This document shows, piece after piece, positions 22,469 through 29,580 of a stretch of DNA of 29,665 nucleotides; positions within the stretch are counted from its first letter, which is position 1, and each line of letters opens with the position of its first letter. Under the pieces are notes generated by a model, which did no database searches, was not told the DNA's origin, and saw nothing but the letters and a program-made list of their open reading frames with translations. The position numbers and the translations under genes were made by a program. The stretch comes from DAOPJM01 sp035399665 (GTDB taxonomy: Bacteria > Bacillota > Clostridia > Christensenellales > CAG-138), in contig DAOPJM010000023.1 of assembly GCA_035399665.1 (NCBI GenBank), forward strand, positions 1 through 29,665, written 5' to 3'.

Positions 22469-23602
22469 TTAGCTCCTTTCACCGTTCAGGAAGGCCGCTG
22501 CCGCCGCTCTGCCAAAGGCGTCGGCGCGATAAACGTCCTCAAGCTCGCTGACGGTATCGAAATTGTCGTAGGTGTCAAGGGCATACCTTACACCCTGTTC
22601 TATGCTCAGAAAGTCTGTCTTACCATCGATGTAAGCATACGCCATGACCTCGTTGGCGGCGTTGTAGACGGCGGGAGCGCCGCCGCCCCTTCGCAAAACC
22701 TCATACGCCATGGCTATGGCGGGGAAGCGCTCCTCATCAACGGGGAAGAACTCCAGCCTGCCGTATTCCTCCAAGCGCAGGGGCTTCACGGTCGAAGCCA
22801 TGCGCTCAGGGTAACTTAAAGCGTATTGTATGGGCAGGCGCATATCCGGCATGGAGAGGTTGGCCATGACGGTGCCGTCTTTGAACTCCGCCATGGAGTG
22901 AACCACGGACTGGGGGTGAATGAGTACCGCTGTCTCGTCCGCGCTCGTGTTGAACAGCCGCGCCGCCTCGATAATCTCAAGCCCCTTGTTGAACAGGGTG
23001 GCGGAATCCAAGGTTATCTTCCTGCCCATGCTCCATGTCGGGTGCTTCAGCACACGGTCAAGACCTATGCCTATGAGGTTTTCGCGCTTCTCCCGCCAAA
23101 ATGGACCGCCGGAGCAGGTGATTATGAGCCTTGAAAGCTCGCCGCGCTTACCGCAGGCAAGGCATTGGAAGATGGCGGACTGCTCGCTGTCCACGGGGAT
23201 AAGCTCGGCGCCGCTGCCTCTTAGCGCCTTCTGAACCAATTCGCCGGCGCACACAAGGCTTTCCTTGTTGGCTATGGCTATGCGCAGCCCAAGCTCAATG
23301 GCGGTCATGAGCGGCTTTAGGGCGTCAACTCCCGATATGGCAAGCACCACAGCGTCCGCGCCGCAGGCGGCAAGCAGCTGTGACGGTGAAGCCGAACGCC
23401 TCACGCCTTGGGGAAGCTCGCCTTGCGTGAGATTATCGGCGCACACAAAGCCCGCGCCGAACTCCGCCGCCTGTGCAAGAAGCAGCTCCTTGCTGTTTTT
23501 TGCGGAAAGCCCCACCACGCGAAAGCGTTCGGGGTGCGAAGCTATTACCTTCAGAGCCTGACGGCCTATCGAGCCTGTACTTCCAAGCACCGCTACATTC
23601 AA
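22469..23602 (-). CDS. dxr: 1-deoxy-D-xylulose 5-phosphate reductoisomerase
   Basis: A 377-residue Dxr (IspC) that converts DXP to MEP with NADPH, the committed step of the MEP pathway. The nucleotide-binding start is V-A-V-L-G-S-T-G-S-I-G-R-Q. Further family motifs are N-K-E-S-L-V, P-V-D-S-E-Q-S-A, S-G-G-P-F-W and H-P-T-W-S-M-G-R-K-I-T. A TTG at 23602 is preferred as start because GAGGTGAGGG lies just upstream and the product then begins five residues before L-G-S-T-G, as is usual. A GTG at 23611 is the alternative. It follows cdsA closely and its stop touches the rseP start. Confidence 0.96.
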   Translation of the reverse strand: MNVAVLGSTGSIGRQALKVIASHPERFRVVGLSAKNSKELLLAQAAEFGAGFVCADNLTQGELPQGVRRSASPSQLLAACGADAVVLAISGVDALKPLMTAIELGLRIAIANKESLVCAGELVQKALRGSGAELIPVDSEQSAIFQCLACGKRGELSRLIITCSGGPFWREKRENLIGIGLDRVLKHPTWSMGRKITLDSATLFNKGLEIIEAARLFNTSADETAVLIHPQSVVHSMAEFKDGTVMANLSMPDMRLPIQYALSYPERMASTVKPLRLEEYGRLEFFPVDEERFPAIAMAYEVLRRGGGAPAVYNAANEVMAYAYIDGKTDFLSIEQGVRYALDTYDNFDTVSELEDVYRADAFGRAAAAAFLNGERS

Positions 23603-23617
23603 AGCCCTCACCTCACA

Positions 23618-24427
23618 TCATGCCACAAGTATCATAAAATACGCAAGTATGATGGGCGCACATAAAAGCGTACTGTCTATCCTGTCCAAAAATCCGCCGT
23701 GACCGGGCAGAATGCTCGAAAAATCTTTAATTCCCGCATCGCGCTTGATGCAGGAGGCGAAAAGGTCGCCGAACTGACCCACTATGCCGCAGACAAGTCC
23801 TAAAACCATGAGGGTGACAAGCCCGATGGGGCCGCCCCAAAAGAGCTGCGCGAAGTACATGGCAACGCCGCCCGCGACGCCGCCGACAAGAGCGCATACA
23901 CCGCCCTCAACGGTTTTCTTGGGACTGATGTGCGGACAGAGCTTGTGCTTGCCGAACAGCGTCCCGCCGAGGTAGGCGAACACATCCGCCGCTTGCGGGG
24001 CAAGTACGGCAAGACCGCAGGCCGTGAGAGCGGTAGCTCTCGGCAGCCCAAAGTAAAGTATAAGGATGACGATGTTGGAAAGCAGGGGATAGACGAAGGG
24101 TATAAGACAGTACAGCACCGAGGAGAAATTATCACGGGTGATAAGCACCTGTCCTATGACAGAGGCGGTTAAAAGCACCAGCGCGTAGGCGAACAGCAGC
24201 AATGCGTCATAGCCCGTCAGCATGTAGAGCGCACCGCCCGTGGCGGCAAGAATGTACGCCGGCCAGATAAAGACCTTCAGCCCCTTGGACTTGAAAGCCC
24301 GATTCAGCTCTATTACGGAGAACAGGAAGGTCAGCGAGAACACGGTGACAAACACCCAGTCCCCGAAGTACAGGCAGAGCAACAGCACCACCGCGATGAT
24401 TAAGCCGACTATCGTGCGTACCAACAT
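23618..24427 (-). CDS. cdsA: Phosphatidate cytidylyltransferase (CDP-diglyceride synthase)
   Basis: A 269-residue polytopic membrane enzyme that makes CDP-diacylglycerol from phosphatidic acid and CTP for phospholipid synthesis. The family signature is near the C-terminus: S-I-L-P-G-H-G-G-F-L-D-R-I-D-S. Several transmembrane helices precede it. The start overlaps the uppS stop by 1 nt (TAATG), with GGAGG 7 nt upstream. The order uppS-cdsA-dxr is standard for Firmicutes and ties carrier lipid, phospholipid and isoprenoid supply together. Confidence 0.95.
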   Translation of the reverse strand: MLVRTIVGLIIAVVLLLCLYFGDWVFVTVFSLTFLFSVIELNRAFKSKGLKVFIWPAYILAATGGALYMLTGYDALLLFAYALVLLTASVIGQVLITRDNFSSVLYCLIPFVYPLLSNIVILILYFGLPRATALTACGLAVLAPQAADVFAYLGGTLFGKHKLCPHISPKKTVEGGVCALVGGVAGGVAMYFAQLFWGGPIGLVTLMVLGLVCGIVGQFGDLFASCIKRDAGIKDFSSILPGHGGFLDRIDSTLLCAPIILAYFMILVA

Positions 24428-25164
24428 TACAGACCTCCAAAGCGGCGTTTGTGGGATTGAAATACCCTAAGGGCCTTGATATACTCGTCGCGGGTGAAAT
24501 CGGGCCAATAGGTTTCGGTAAAATACAGCTCGGCATAGGCCGCCTGATACAGGAGGAAGTTGGAGAGACGAATATCGCCTCCCGTGCGAATCAGTAAATC
24601 CAGCTCGGGTGAGTCGGCGGTGTACAGCTCGGCTTCAAGCTCCTGTGTGTCGGGGATACGCCCCGTTTCCTTGGCGTTTTCGCAGAGCCTGCGACAGGCT
24701 CGCAAAAGCTCGGCCTTCGCGCCGTAGTTGAGGGCGATGTTGAGCTTCAGTCCCTTGTTGCCTTGAGTTCTGCGCTCGGCCTTCTCAACAGCGTCCCGCA
24801 CCTCGGCGGGGAAAAGCGACATATCGCCTATGTGCAGTATGCGAACCCCGTTTTCGTTCAGCTCGTCAATTTCACGGCTGAAGTACTCCACCAAAAGATT
24901 GCACAGTACGCCTATCTCATCGGTGGGGCGTTTCCAGTTCTCGGTCGAAAAGGCATAGATGGTCAGCGCCTTGACGCCCGAATCGGAGGAGAAGCGTATG
25001 ATTTCGCGCAGACGGTTGACCCCCGCGCGGTGTCCCATGGCGCGGGGAAGGCCGCGCTTAGTCGCCCAGCGTCCGTTGCCGTCCATGATGATGGCGACGT
25101 GCGCGGGCATTCTTACGGGGTTAAGCCCCAAGGCCGAAAATTCGGTTTCGACAAGCTTTGCCAT
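24427..25164 (-). CDS. uppS: Undecaprenyl diphosphate synthase
   Basis: A 245-residue cis-prenyltransferase that extends farnesyl diphosphate with isopentenyl units to the C55 carrier used for peptidoglycan and wall polymers. The catalytic segment H-V-A-I-I-M-D-G-N-G-R-W-A is at about 23-35. The C-terminal L-L-I-R-T-G-G-D-I-R-L-S-N-F motif is intact. AGAGGG precedes the ATG. A terminator-like hairpin (25177-25207) ends just 13 nt before the start codon, so expression may depend on read-through. The gene overlaps cdsA by 3 nt. Confidence 0.96.
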   Translation of the reverse strand: MAKLVETEFSALGLNPVRMPAHVAIIMDGNGRWATKRGLPRAMGHRAGVNRLREIIRFSSDSGVKALTIYAFSTENWKRPTDEIGVLCNLLVEYFSREIDELNENGVRILHIGDMSLFPAEVRDAVEKAERRTQGNKGLKLNIALNYGAKAELLRACRRLCENAKETGRIPDTQELEAELYTADSPELDLLIRTGGDIRLSNFLLYQAAYAELYFTETYWPDFTRDEYIKALRVFQSHKRRFGGL

Positions 25165-25176
25165 TGTCCCTCTTTT

Positions 25177-25207
25177 AAAAATGATGCAAAGCTGCCGCCT
25201 TGCATCA
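25177..25207 (-). terminator. Terminator or attenuator immediately upstream of uppS
   Basis: A 10-bp stem (25182-25191 with 25198-25207, one G-T wobble) and a 6-nt loop are followed on the minus strand by five T (25177-25181). It lies between the 68-aa gene and uppS and ends only 13 nt before the uppS ATG. With no promoter in between, it probably reduces or regulates transcription into the uppS-to-polC genes. Confidence 0.65.
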
Positions 25208-25220
25208 GTGGTGTTTTGCT

Positions 25221-25427
25221 TTAGGCTTTTTCCCTTGGGTCGCGAGTATCGAACAGGGAGAAGTGAAGGCGCAGCGCATTCGGGCTTAAAAGCTCTTGCT
25301 TTATAACCCTGGCGTCGCTCCCCGCCGTACCCTTTCGGCTTCGTACCTCAACGGTTTCTACGGTATAGCCCTCGTTTGTAAGGAGCGTTAGGGCTTCGTC
25401 AAGTTTGCGCCCAAGAACGCAGGTCAA
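25221..25427 (-). CDS. Small protein between frr and uppS, PASTA-like pattern
   Basis: A 68-residue product starting at a TTG (25427) that overlaps the frr stop by 4 nt (TTGA), which indicates translational coupling. The sequence G-R-K-L-D-E-A-L-T-L-L-T-N-E-G-Y-T-V-E-T-V-E-V resembles the helix-strand start of PASTA-like domains. It continues with V-I-K-Q-E-L and a terminal beta-like stretch. I recall short conserved proteins at this position in other Clostridia, but I cannot name a family. No membrane segment is present. It sits in a block of essential genes and is followed by the terminator-like hairpin before uppS. Function is unknown. Confidence 0.7.
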   Translation of the reverse strand: MTCVLGRKLDEALTLLTNEGYTVETVEVRSRKGTAGSDARVIKQELLSPNALRLHFSLFDTRDPREKA

Positions 25428-25975
25428 ACCTGAAGTATCTCCTTTTCCTTCGCGGAAAGAATGCCTTCGATTTCCTTGATGCGCTCGTCGGTGAGCTTTT
25501 GAATCTTGTCCTCAAGGAGTTTCTGATCATCCTCGGTAATCTCTGACGCCTTCTTCTGCTTTTTTAGCTGCTCAATGTTGTCACGGCGAATGGCGCGGAC
25601 GGCAACCTTGCTCTCCTCGCCCTTCTTCTTGACGGTCTTGACCAAGTCGCGCCTGCGCTCCTCGGTAAGCTCAGGGAACACAAGGCGGATAACCTTGCCG
25701 TCGGTGGCGGGGTTGATCCCAAGGTCGGACTTTTGAATAGCCTTTTGGATGGCCGAGATAGAGCGGCTGTCCCAAGGCGAGATGATAAGCATCCTCGGCT
25801 CCGGCGTGGAGATGTTCGCAAGCTGAGGGATGGGGGTGGGAGTTCCGTAGTAATCAACCGCGATTCTGTCCAGCACCTGTGCGCTGGCTCTGCCGGCGCG
25901 GAGAGTTGCAAGCTCCTGCACCAGTACGGAAACGGTCTTGTTCATCCTGTCCTTCGTGTTATCTAATAAATCCAT
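25424..25975 (-). CDS. frr: Ribosome recycling factor
   Basis: A 183-residue RRF that, with EF-G, splits the post-termination ribosome. Family landmarks are the A-T-L-R-A-G-R-A-S segment, Y-Y-G-T-P-T-P-I-P-Q-L-A-N, and the C-terminal long helix with E-E-R-R-R-D-L-V-K. Full length is present. AAGGAGG lies 8 nt before the ATG. It is preceded by its own promoter at 26000-26028, so it can start the frr-to-polC transcription unit independently of rpsB-tsf-pyrH. Confidence 0.97.
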   Translation of the reverse strand: MDLLDNTKDRMNKTVSVLVQELATLRAGRASAQVLDRIAVDYYGTPTPIPQLANISTPEPRMLIISPWDSRSISAIQKAIQKSDLGINPATDGKVIRLVFPELTEERRRDLVKTVKKKGEESKVAVRAIRRDNIEQLKKQKKASEITEDDQKLLEDKIQKLTDERIKEIEGILSAKEKEILQV

Positions 25976-25999
25976 CTTGTCAGCCTCCTTTTTCGGTTT

Positions 26000-26028
26000 A
26001 TTCTACTATATGTCAGCGAAGATTTCAA
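26000..26028 (-). promoter_or_regulatory. Sigma-A promoter upstream of frr
   Basis: On the minus strand TTGAAA (26023-26028) and TAGAAT (26000-26005) are 17 nt apart. The predicted start near 25993 gives a very short leader with the AAAGGAGG ribosome-binding site about 10 nt in. It lies in the 56-nt gap after pyrH. Confidence 0.62.
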
Positions 26029-26031
26029 GCC

Positions 26032-26715
26032 CTAATCTATGAGCGTGCCGCAATCTTTGCCCGAAACGACGTCACAGAGACGTTCAAGGGCGAACAACAT
26101 AATGGGTATGCTCTGCTCGCGGCACATGGTGATTGCCGTGAGGTCGGTGGCGCGAAGTCCGCGCTCTATGACCTCGTCATAGCTAAGGTGAGAGTATCTT
26201 ATCGCGTTAGGGTCAAGCTTGGGGTCGGCGGAGTACACCGCGTCGATGTTTTTGGCAAGCAGCATCGCTTGTGCGCCTATCTCGCAGGCGCGCAGGGCGG
26301 CGGCTGTATCGGTAGAGAAGAAGGGACTGCCCGTGCCGCAGGCGAATATGACGACCTCGCCCGAGTCCACGGCGGCGTTGGCGGCGCGTGAGCTGTATTC
26401 GTCGCAGAAGCGATTCATGGCGACGGCGGAGAACACGCGGCAGGGAACGCCCATGCGCAGCAGCGAATCCTGTAAGGCGAGTGAGTTGATGGCTGTGGCA
26501 AGCATCCCCATCTGATCCATGCGGTTTCTGTTCTGCGCCTTGGCGTTGCGGCCGCGCACAACGTTGCCGCCGCCCACGACCAACCCAAGCTTCACGCCCG
26601 CAAGATGAGCTTCCTTTATTACCGCGGCGGTCTTGTCCACGGTGTCAAAGCAAATGGGATCGATTCCGTTGGACAGGGCCTCGCCGCTGATCTTGATTAT
26701 GACCTTAGTATACAT
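26032..26715 (-). CDS. pyrH: Uridylate kinase
   Basis: A 227-residue UMP kinase of the amino-acid-kinase fold, converting UMP to UDP. Motifs visible are K-I-S-G-E-A-L near the N-terminus, V-V-G-G-G-N-V-V-R-G and the uridine-binding region around D-Q-M-G-M-L-A-T. The ATG at 26715 is used because AGGAGG lies upstream at normal spacing; a longer frame starting at 26748 would begin inside the terminator hairpin. A strong terminator sits directly upstream, so pyrH is probably transcribed by read-through from tsf, or is regulated at this point. The order tsf-pyrH-frr is standard. Confidence 0.96.
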   Translation of the reverse strand: MYTKVIIKISGEALSNGIDPICFDTVDKTAAVIKEAHLAGVKLGLVVGGGNVVRGRNAKAQNRNRMDQMGMLATAINSLALQDSLLRMGVPCRVFSAVAMNRFCDEYSSRAANAAVDSGEVVIFACGTGSPFFSTDTAAALRACEIGAQAMLLAKNIDAVYSADPKLDPNAIRYSHLSYDEVIERGLRATDLTAITMCREQSIPIMLFALERLCDVVSGKDCGTLID

Positions 26716-26733
26716 TGTAGCTGCCTCCTTGTT

Positions 26734-26769
26734 AAAAAGGGGGAACACGGATTACCCCCCGTGTTCCCC
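26734..26769 (-). terminator. Strong terminator between tsf and pyrH
   Basis: A GC-rich 11-bp perfect stem (26740-26750 with 26759-26769) and an 8-nt loop are followed on the minus strand by C and five T (26734-26738). It lies 14 nt after the tsf stop and only 18 nt before the pyrH ATG. No promoter fits in the remaining space. Confidence 0.85.
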
Positions 26770-26783
26770 GATTATCGTACAAG

Positions 26784-27656
26784 TTACTTAACTTGACTCA
26801 TGACTTCCTCAGCGAAGTTGTCCTCGCGCTTTTGCAGACCCTCGCCCATGGTGTAGCAGGTGAAGCTCTTTATTGAGAACTTGCCGCCGATGAGCTGCTT
26901 GATGGTGACCTTAGCGTCCTTGACAAAGGGCTGCTCCATGAGACAGACCTCCTTGAGGTACTTGGCGCCCCTGCCCATAACCATCTTCTCGGCGACCTCG
27001 GGGGTCTTGCCTTCGTTGATGGCCGCGGCCTTGGCAATCTCCTTCTCCTTCTCAATCTCGGATTCGGGGACCTCGCAGGTCATGATGTAGGCGGGCTTGC
27101 AGGCTGCGATGTGCATCGCGATGTCGTGCAGAACGGTCTTGTCAACATCGCCCTCGGCTACAATCAGGGTTCCGATCTTGCCGGTGAGGTGGATGTAGAT
27201 ATCAACGATACCCTCGCTGCGAACGAAGCGGCGAATCTTGATTTTCTCGCCGACCTTGGCGACGACCGCGTTCAGCTTCGCGTCTACGGTCATGCTCTCG
27301 TCCTCAAAATAGGGCTCGGTCATGAGATCTTCGACGGTCGCGGGGTTCTTCTTGGCAATCTGCTGGGCAATCGCGTTGACGAAAGCCTTGAAATCATTGG
27401 TCTTGGCAACAAAGTCGGTCTCGCAGTTGACTTCGACCAGAGCGCCTACGCCGCATTCGGGGCAGAGGTATCCGCCGATCAAACCTTCGGCTGCGATCCT
27501 GCCTTCCTTCTTCTTGGAAGCGGCAAGACCCTTTTCACGCAGAAAATCAACGGCCTTTTCCATGTCGCCCTCGCAGGCGGTCATGGCCTTTTTGCAGTCC
27601 ATCATGCCCGCGCCGGTGCGCTCACGCAGAGCCATTACGTCCTTAGCTGTAAACAT
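26784..27656 (-). CDS. tsf: Translation elongation factor Ts
   Basis: A 290-residue EF-Ts that recharges EF-Tu with GTP. The N-terminal helical domain contains the hallmark R-E-R-T-G-A-G-M-M-D-C-K-K-A and the core contains C-E-T-D-F-V-A-K. A C-P-E-C pair in Y-L-C-P-E-C-G-V-G-A is unusual, as most homologues have no Cys pair there. The start is the ATG at 27656, with AAGGAGG 9 nt upstream; a longer frame upstream overlaps rpsB and has low-complexity, non-family sequence. It follows rpsB after 19 nt and ends at a strong terminator. Confidence 0.97.
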   Translation of the reverse strand: MFTAKDVMALRERTGAGMMDCKKAMTACEGDMEKAVDFLREKGLAASKKKEGRIAAEGLIGGYLCPECGVGALVEVNCETDFVAKTNDFKAFVNAIAQQIAKKNPATVEDLMTEPYFEDESMTVDAKLNAVVAKVGEKIKIRRFVRSEGIVDIYIHLTGKIGTLIVAEGDVDKTVLHDIAMHIAACKPAYIMTCEVPESEIEKEKEIAKAAAINEGKTPEVAEKMVMGRGAKYLKEVCLMEQPFVKDAKVTIKQLIGGKFSIKSFTCYTMGEGLQKREDNFAEEVMSQVK

Positions 27657-27675
27657 ATCGTAAGTCCTCCTTCGA

Positions 27676-28410
27676 TTATTCTTCGGTGGTTTCCTCAACC
27701 TTGGCGGTCTCGTCATCGCTGTTCTGCTCGCCCTGCTTGCCTTCAAGGATAGCGTCGGCGATCTTGGCGGTGATGAGCTTGATGGCGCGAATGGCGTCGT
27801 CATTGCCGGGGATGGGATAGGTGACTTCGTCGGGATCACAGTTGGTGTCGATGATAGCCACGATTGGGATGTTCAGTGCGCGGGCTTCCGCAACGGCAAT
27901 ATGCTCCTTACGGGGGTCAACGATGAACAGAGCGGAGGGAAGGCGCTTCATCTCCCTGATACCGCCGAGGTTGCGCTCAAGCTTCTCACGCTCGCCCTTG
28001 AGGCCGATAACTTCCTTCTTGGGCAGGAGATCGAAGTCGCCGTCGGCTTCCATCTGGTCAATCTTTTTCAGCTTTGCGATACGGCTTTGAATGGTCTTGA
28101 AGTTGGTGAGCATACCGCCGAGCCAACGCTGGTTGACATAGTACATGTCACAGCGCTTTGCTTCCTGCTCAATGCTCTCCTGAGCCTGCTTCTTTGTGCC
28201 GACAAAGAGTATGGTCTTGCCATCGGCAGCGAGTCCGCTGACGAAAGCATAGGCTTCCTCGATTTTCTTGACGGTCATCTGCAGATCGATGATGTAAATA
28301 CCGTTGCGCTCGGTGAAGATGTATTCCTTCATCTTGGGGTTCCAACGGCGGGTTTGGTGACCGAAATGTACGCCGGCCTCCAGCAACTGTTTCATTGAGA
28401 TCACGGACAT
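27676..28410 (-). CDS. rpsB: 30S ribosomal protein S2
   Basis: A 244-residue S2 with the conserved start M-K-Q-L-L-E-A-G-V-H-F-G-H-Q-T-R-R-W-N-P. Further signatures are F-V-G-T-K-K-Q-A-Q and R-W-L-G-G-M-L-T-N-F. The C-terminal tail is acidic, as in many Firmicutes. GAGGAGG lies about 10 nt before the ATG. It is the first gene of the rpsB-tsf unit, driven by the promoter at 28522-28550 with a leader of roughly 105 nt. Confidence 0.98.
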   Translation of the reverse strand: MSVISMKQLLEAGVHFGHQTRRWNPKMKEYIFTERNGIYIIDLQMTVKKIEEAYAFVSGLAADGKTILFVGTKKQAQESIEQEAKRCDMYYVNQRWLGGMLTNFKTIQSRIAKLKKIDQMEADGDFDLLPKKEVIGLKGEREKLERNLGGIREMKRLPSALFIVDPRKEHIAVAEARALNIPIVAIIDTNCDPDEVTYPIPGNDDAIRAIKLITAKIADAILEGKQGEQNSDDETAKVEETTEE

Positions 28411-28515
28411 GATAATTAAACCTCCTCGTTTTTATTGTCCACCTCCGGCCGATTCTTTACCGTGAAAACCCAAAAAGGGCACGAGACACGGATCTGACAC
28501 GGAGTGCGTGATACC
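28411..28515 (-). promoter_or_regulatory. rpsB mRNA leader, possibly structured
   Basis: The predicted leader is about 105 nt. C-C-G-T-G and C-A-C-G-G can pair around an inner C-C-C/G-G-G hairpin with a T5 loop (around 28453-28485). A very short frame beginning GTG (about 28439, eight codons) overlaps the rpsB ribosome-binding site. Ribosomal protein leaders often bind their own product, but this one matches no leader class I know, so autoregulation is only a possibility. Confidence 0.35.
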
Positions 28516-28521
28516 TTGCGT

Positions 28522-28550
28522 ATTGTAACACGCTCCCCCCAACGATGCAA
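28522..28550 (-). promoter_or_regulatory. Sigma-A promoter of rpsB
   Basis: On the minus strand TTGCAT (28545-28550) and TACAAT (28522-28527) are 17 nt apart, and TG just before the -10 makes it an extended element. It drives rpsB-tsf and, by read-through, pyrH. Confidence 0.78.
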
Positions 28551-28607
28551 GAACTTTTTTAGCTTTTTCCTAGTTTTTTCAAAAAGTGATATAGTAAAAT
28601 ATTGTTG

Positions 28608-28626
28608 ACAGTGACGGCGACACTGT
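28608..28626. promoter_or_regulatory. Dyad in the divergent intergenic region
   Basis: ACAGTG (28608-28613) and CACTGT (28621-28626) form a perfect inverted repeat with a 7-nt spacer. It lies between the rpsB promoter and the membrane-protein gene and could be an operator for the XRE regulator encoded downstream. The remainder of the 336-nt gap holds the rpsB promoter and leader; no clear plus-strand promoter was found, only an isolated TACAAT at 28681. Confidence 0.35.
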
Positions 28627-28746
28627 TGCAAAATGAGTTGTGAATTGAAGCTTTGCCACAATTCGTGGCTGCGTCTGCGATACAATAAGCGGCTTGGCAC
28701 CGCCTCTAAAACAAAAAATGAAACTTGGACGATTGAGAGGACAATT

Positions 28747-29133
28747 ATGAAAAAGGTATATTTGCTTCGGGGACTGTTTTGTTTGTTTGTGGTTTTACTT
28801 GGGACAATCATTGCTTTATTGCTGAACGAGCAGCTGCTTCACTTGCCGCTCGCTGTTGCAATTATATGTTTTGCCGTTACAACAGCGCTGTTTCTGAATC
28901 TGGAGAGACGCATACCAAAACCAAAACCGGAGCCCAAGCCCCCGGTTTTTGGTTTTTCAGGAAGGATGCAAAACGGTTCACCGTTGATTGAGCCAAACAT
29001 TGATTCGTCAGAAGATAAGTCAAACGAGAGGAGCAAGGCAAATGAAATACTTGTACATATCGCGCATAGGGCGCAGTTGGTACGCATACGCGGGGGACGA
29101 GATGAAGGGATATGTGTTCCCCATCGGGGCTGA
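28747..29133 (+). CDS. Small membrane protein with a Pro/Lys linker
   Basis: The frame encodes 128 residues. Two hydrophobic helices (about 7-25 and 31-51) are joined by a short polar stretch. A K-P-K-P-E-P-K-P-P linker follows and then a polar tail. GAGAGG lies 6 nt before the ATG, and the codon use and base composition are more AT-rich than in the operons to the left. The last 92 nt overlap the start of the XRE regulator gene in a different frame; the tail in that overlap (rich in Arg, His and Gly) looks non-native, so the true end of the protein may have been altered by a frameshift. No family is recognised. The tight linkage suggests a membrane partner of the regulator. Confidence 0.55.
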   Translation: MKKVYLLRGLFCLFVVLLGTIIALLLNEQLLHLPLAVAIICFAVTTALFLNLERRIPKPKPEPKPPVFGFSGRMQNGSPLIEPNIDSSEDKSNERSKANEILVHIAHRAQLVRIRGGRDEGICVPHRG

Positions 29134-29503
29134 CATCGATAAACGCGCCGCAATTGCTCGCTGGGACGCAGCTGGCATACAGACCGTTTCACGCGCAAGC
29201 CCGACAAAATCAAGCGCGGAAAGTCGCGCTAAAAATGCGCAGGAAAAAACTGGACTATCGTACAAGGGAGTTTGGGGAGATAGCAGCATTCCCCCTGACG
29301 CCGCGTTGCCCAACTACGCACGCGTGCTGCGCGAATCGCGCCTGAAGGTCAACCTAACTCAGCGGCGAGTGGCGGAGCTGTGTGGGGTTACGGAAAAGCA
29401 ATACCAAAACTGGGAGCTTGGGCGGTCACCCATCCCACAAAAGCGGCTAATAGCTGTTGCGACCGCGCTCAGGATTAACGTGGCGAAGCTTTTGCAGCCT
29501 TAA
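29042..29503 (+). CDS. XRE-family helix-turn-helix regulator with a novel N-terminal region
   Basis: A 153-residue protein. Residues about 90-153 form a Cro/C1-type helix-turn-helix: Y-A-R-V-L-R-E-S-R, then T-Q-R-R-V-A-E-L-C-G-V-T-E-K-Q-Y-Q-N-W-E-L-G, ending in helices containing A-V-A-T-A-L-R-I-N. The first 50 residues (M-K-Y-L-Y-I-S-R-I-G-R-S-W-Y-A-Y, then G-A-D-I-D-K-R-A-A-I-A-R-W) look like a small alpha/beta domain I cannot assign, and a Ser/Ala/Lys linker joins the parts. GAGGAG lies about 9 nt before the ATG at 29042. The start lies inside the preceding gene. An intrinsic terminator follows. Targets are unknown; autoregulation through the upstream dyad is speculation. Confidence 0.75.
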   Translation: MKYLYISRIGRSWYAYAGDEMKGYVFPIGADIDKRAAIARWDAAGIQTVSRASPTKSSAESRAKNAQEKTGLSYKGVWGDSSIPPDAALPNYARVLRESRLKVNLTQRRVAELCGVTEKQYQNWELGRSPIPQKRLIAVATALRINVAKLLQP

Positions 29504-29536
29504 CACTGGCGGCGCTCAATGAGCTAATAGATTACT

Positions 29537-29560
29537 AAGGGCGGGCAACCGCTCTTTTTT
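29537..29560 (+). terminator. Intrinsic terminator of the XRE regulator gene
   Basis: An 8-bp stem (29537-29544 with 29549-29556, one G-T wobble) closes a GCAA tetraloop of the stable GNRA type. It runs straight into a tract of six T (29555-29560), 34 nt after the stop codon. Confidence 0.8.
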
Positions 29561-29580
29561 GCGGGTTATTAGCGCAGATG

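Noticed and set aside
28604..28640. TTGACA at 28605 as a plus-strand promoter
   Set aside because: No acceptable -10 element lies 16-18 nt downstream.
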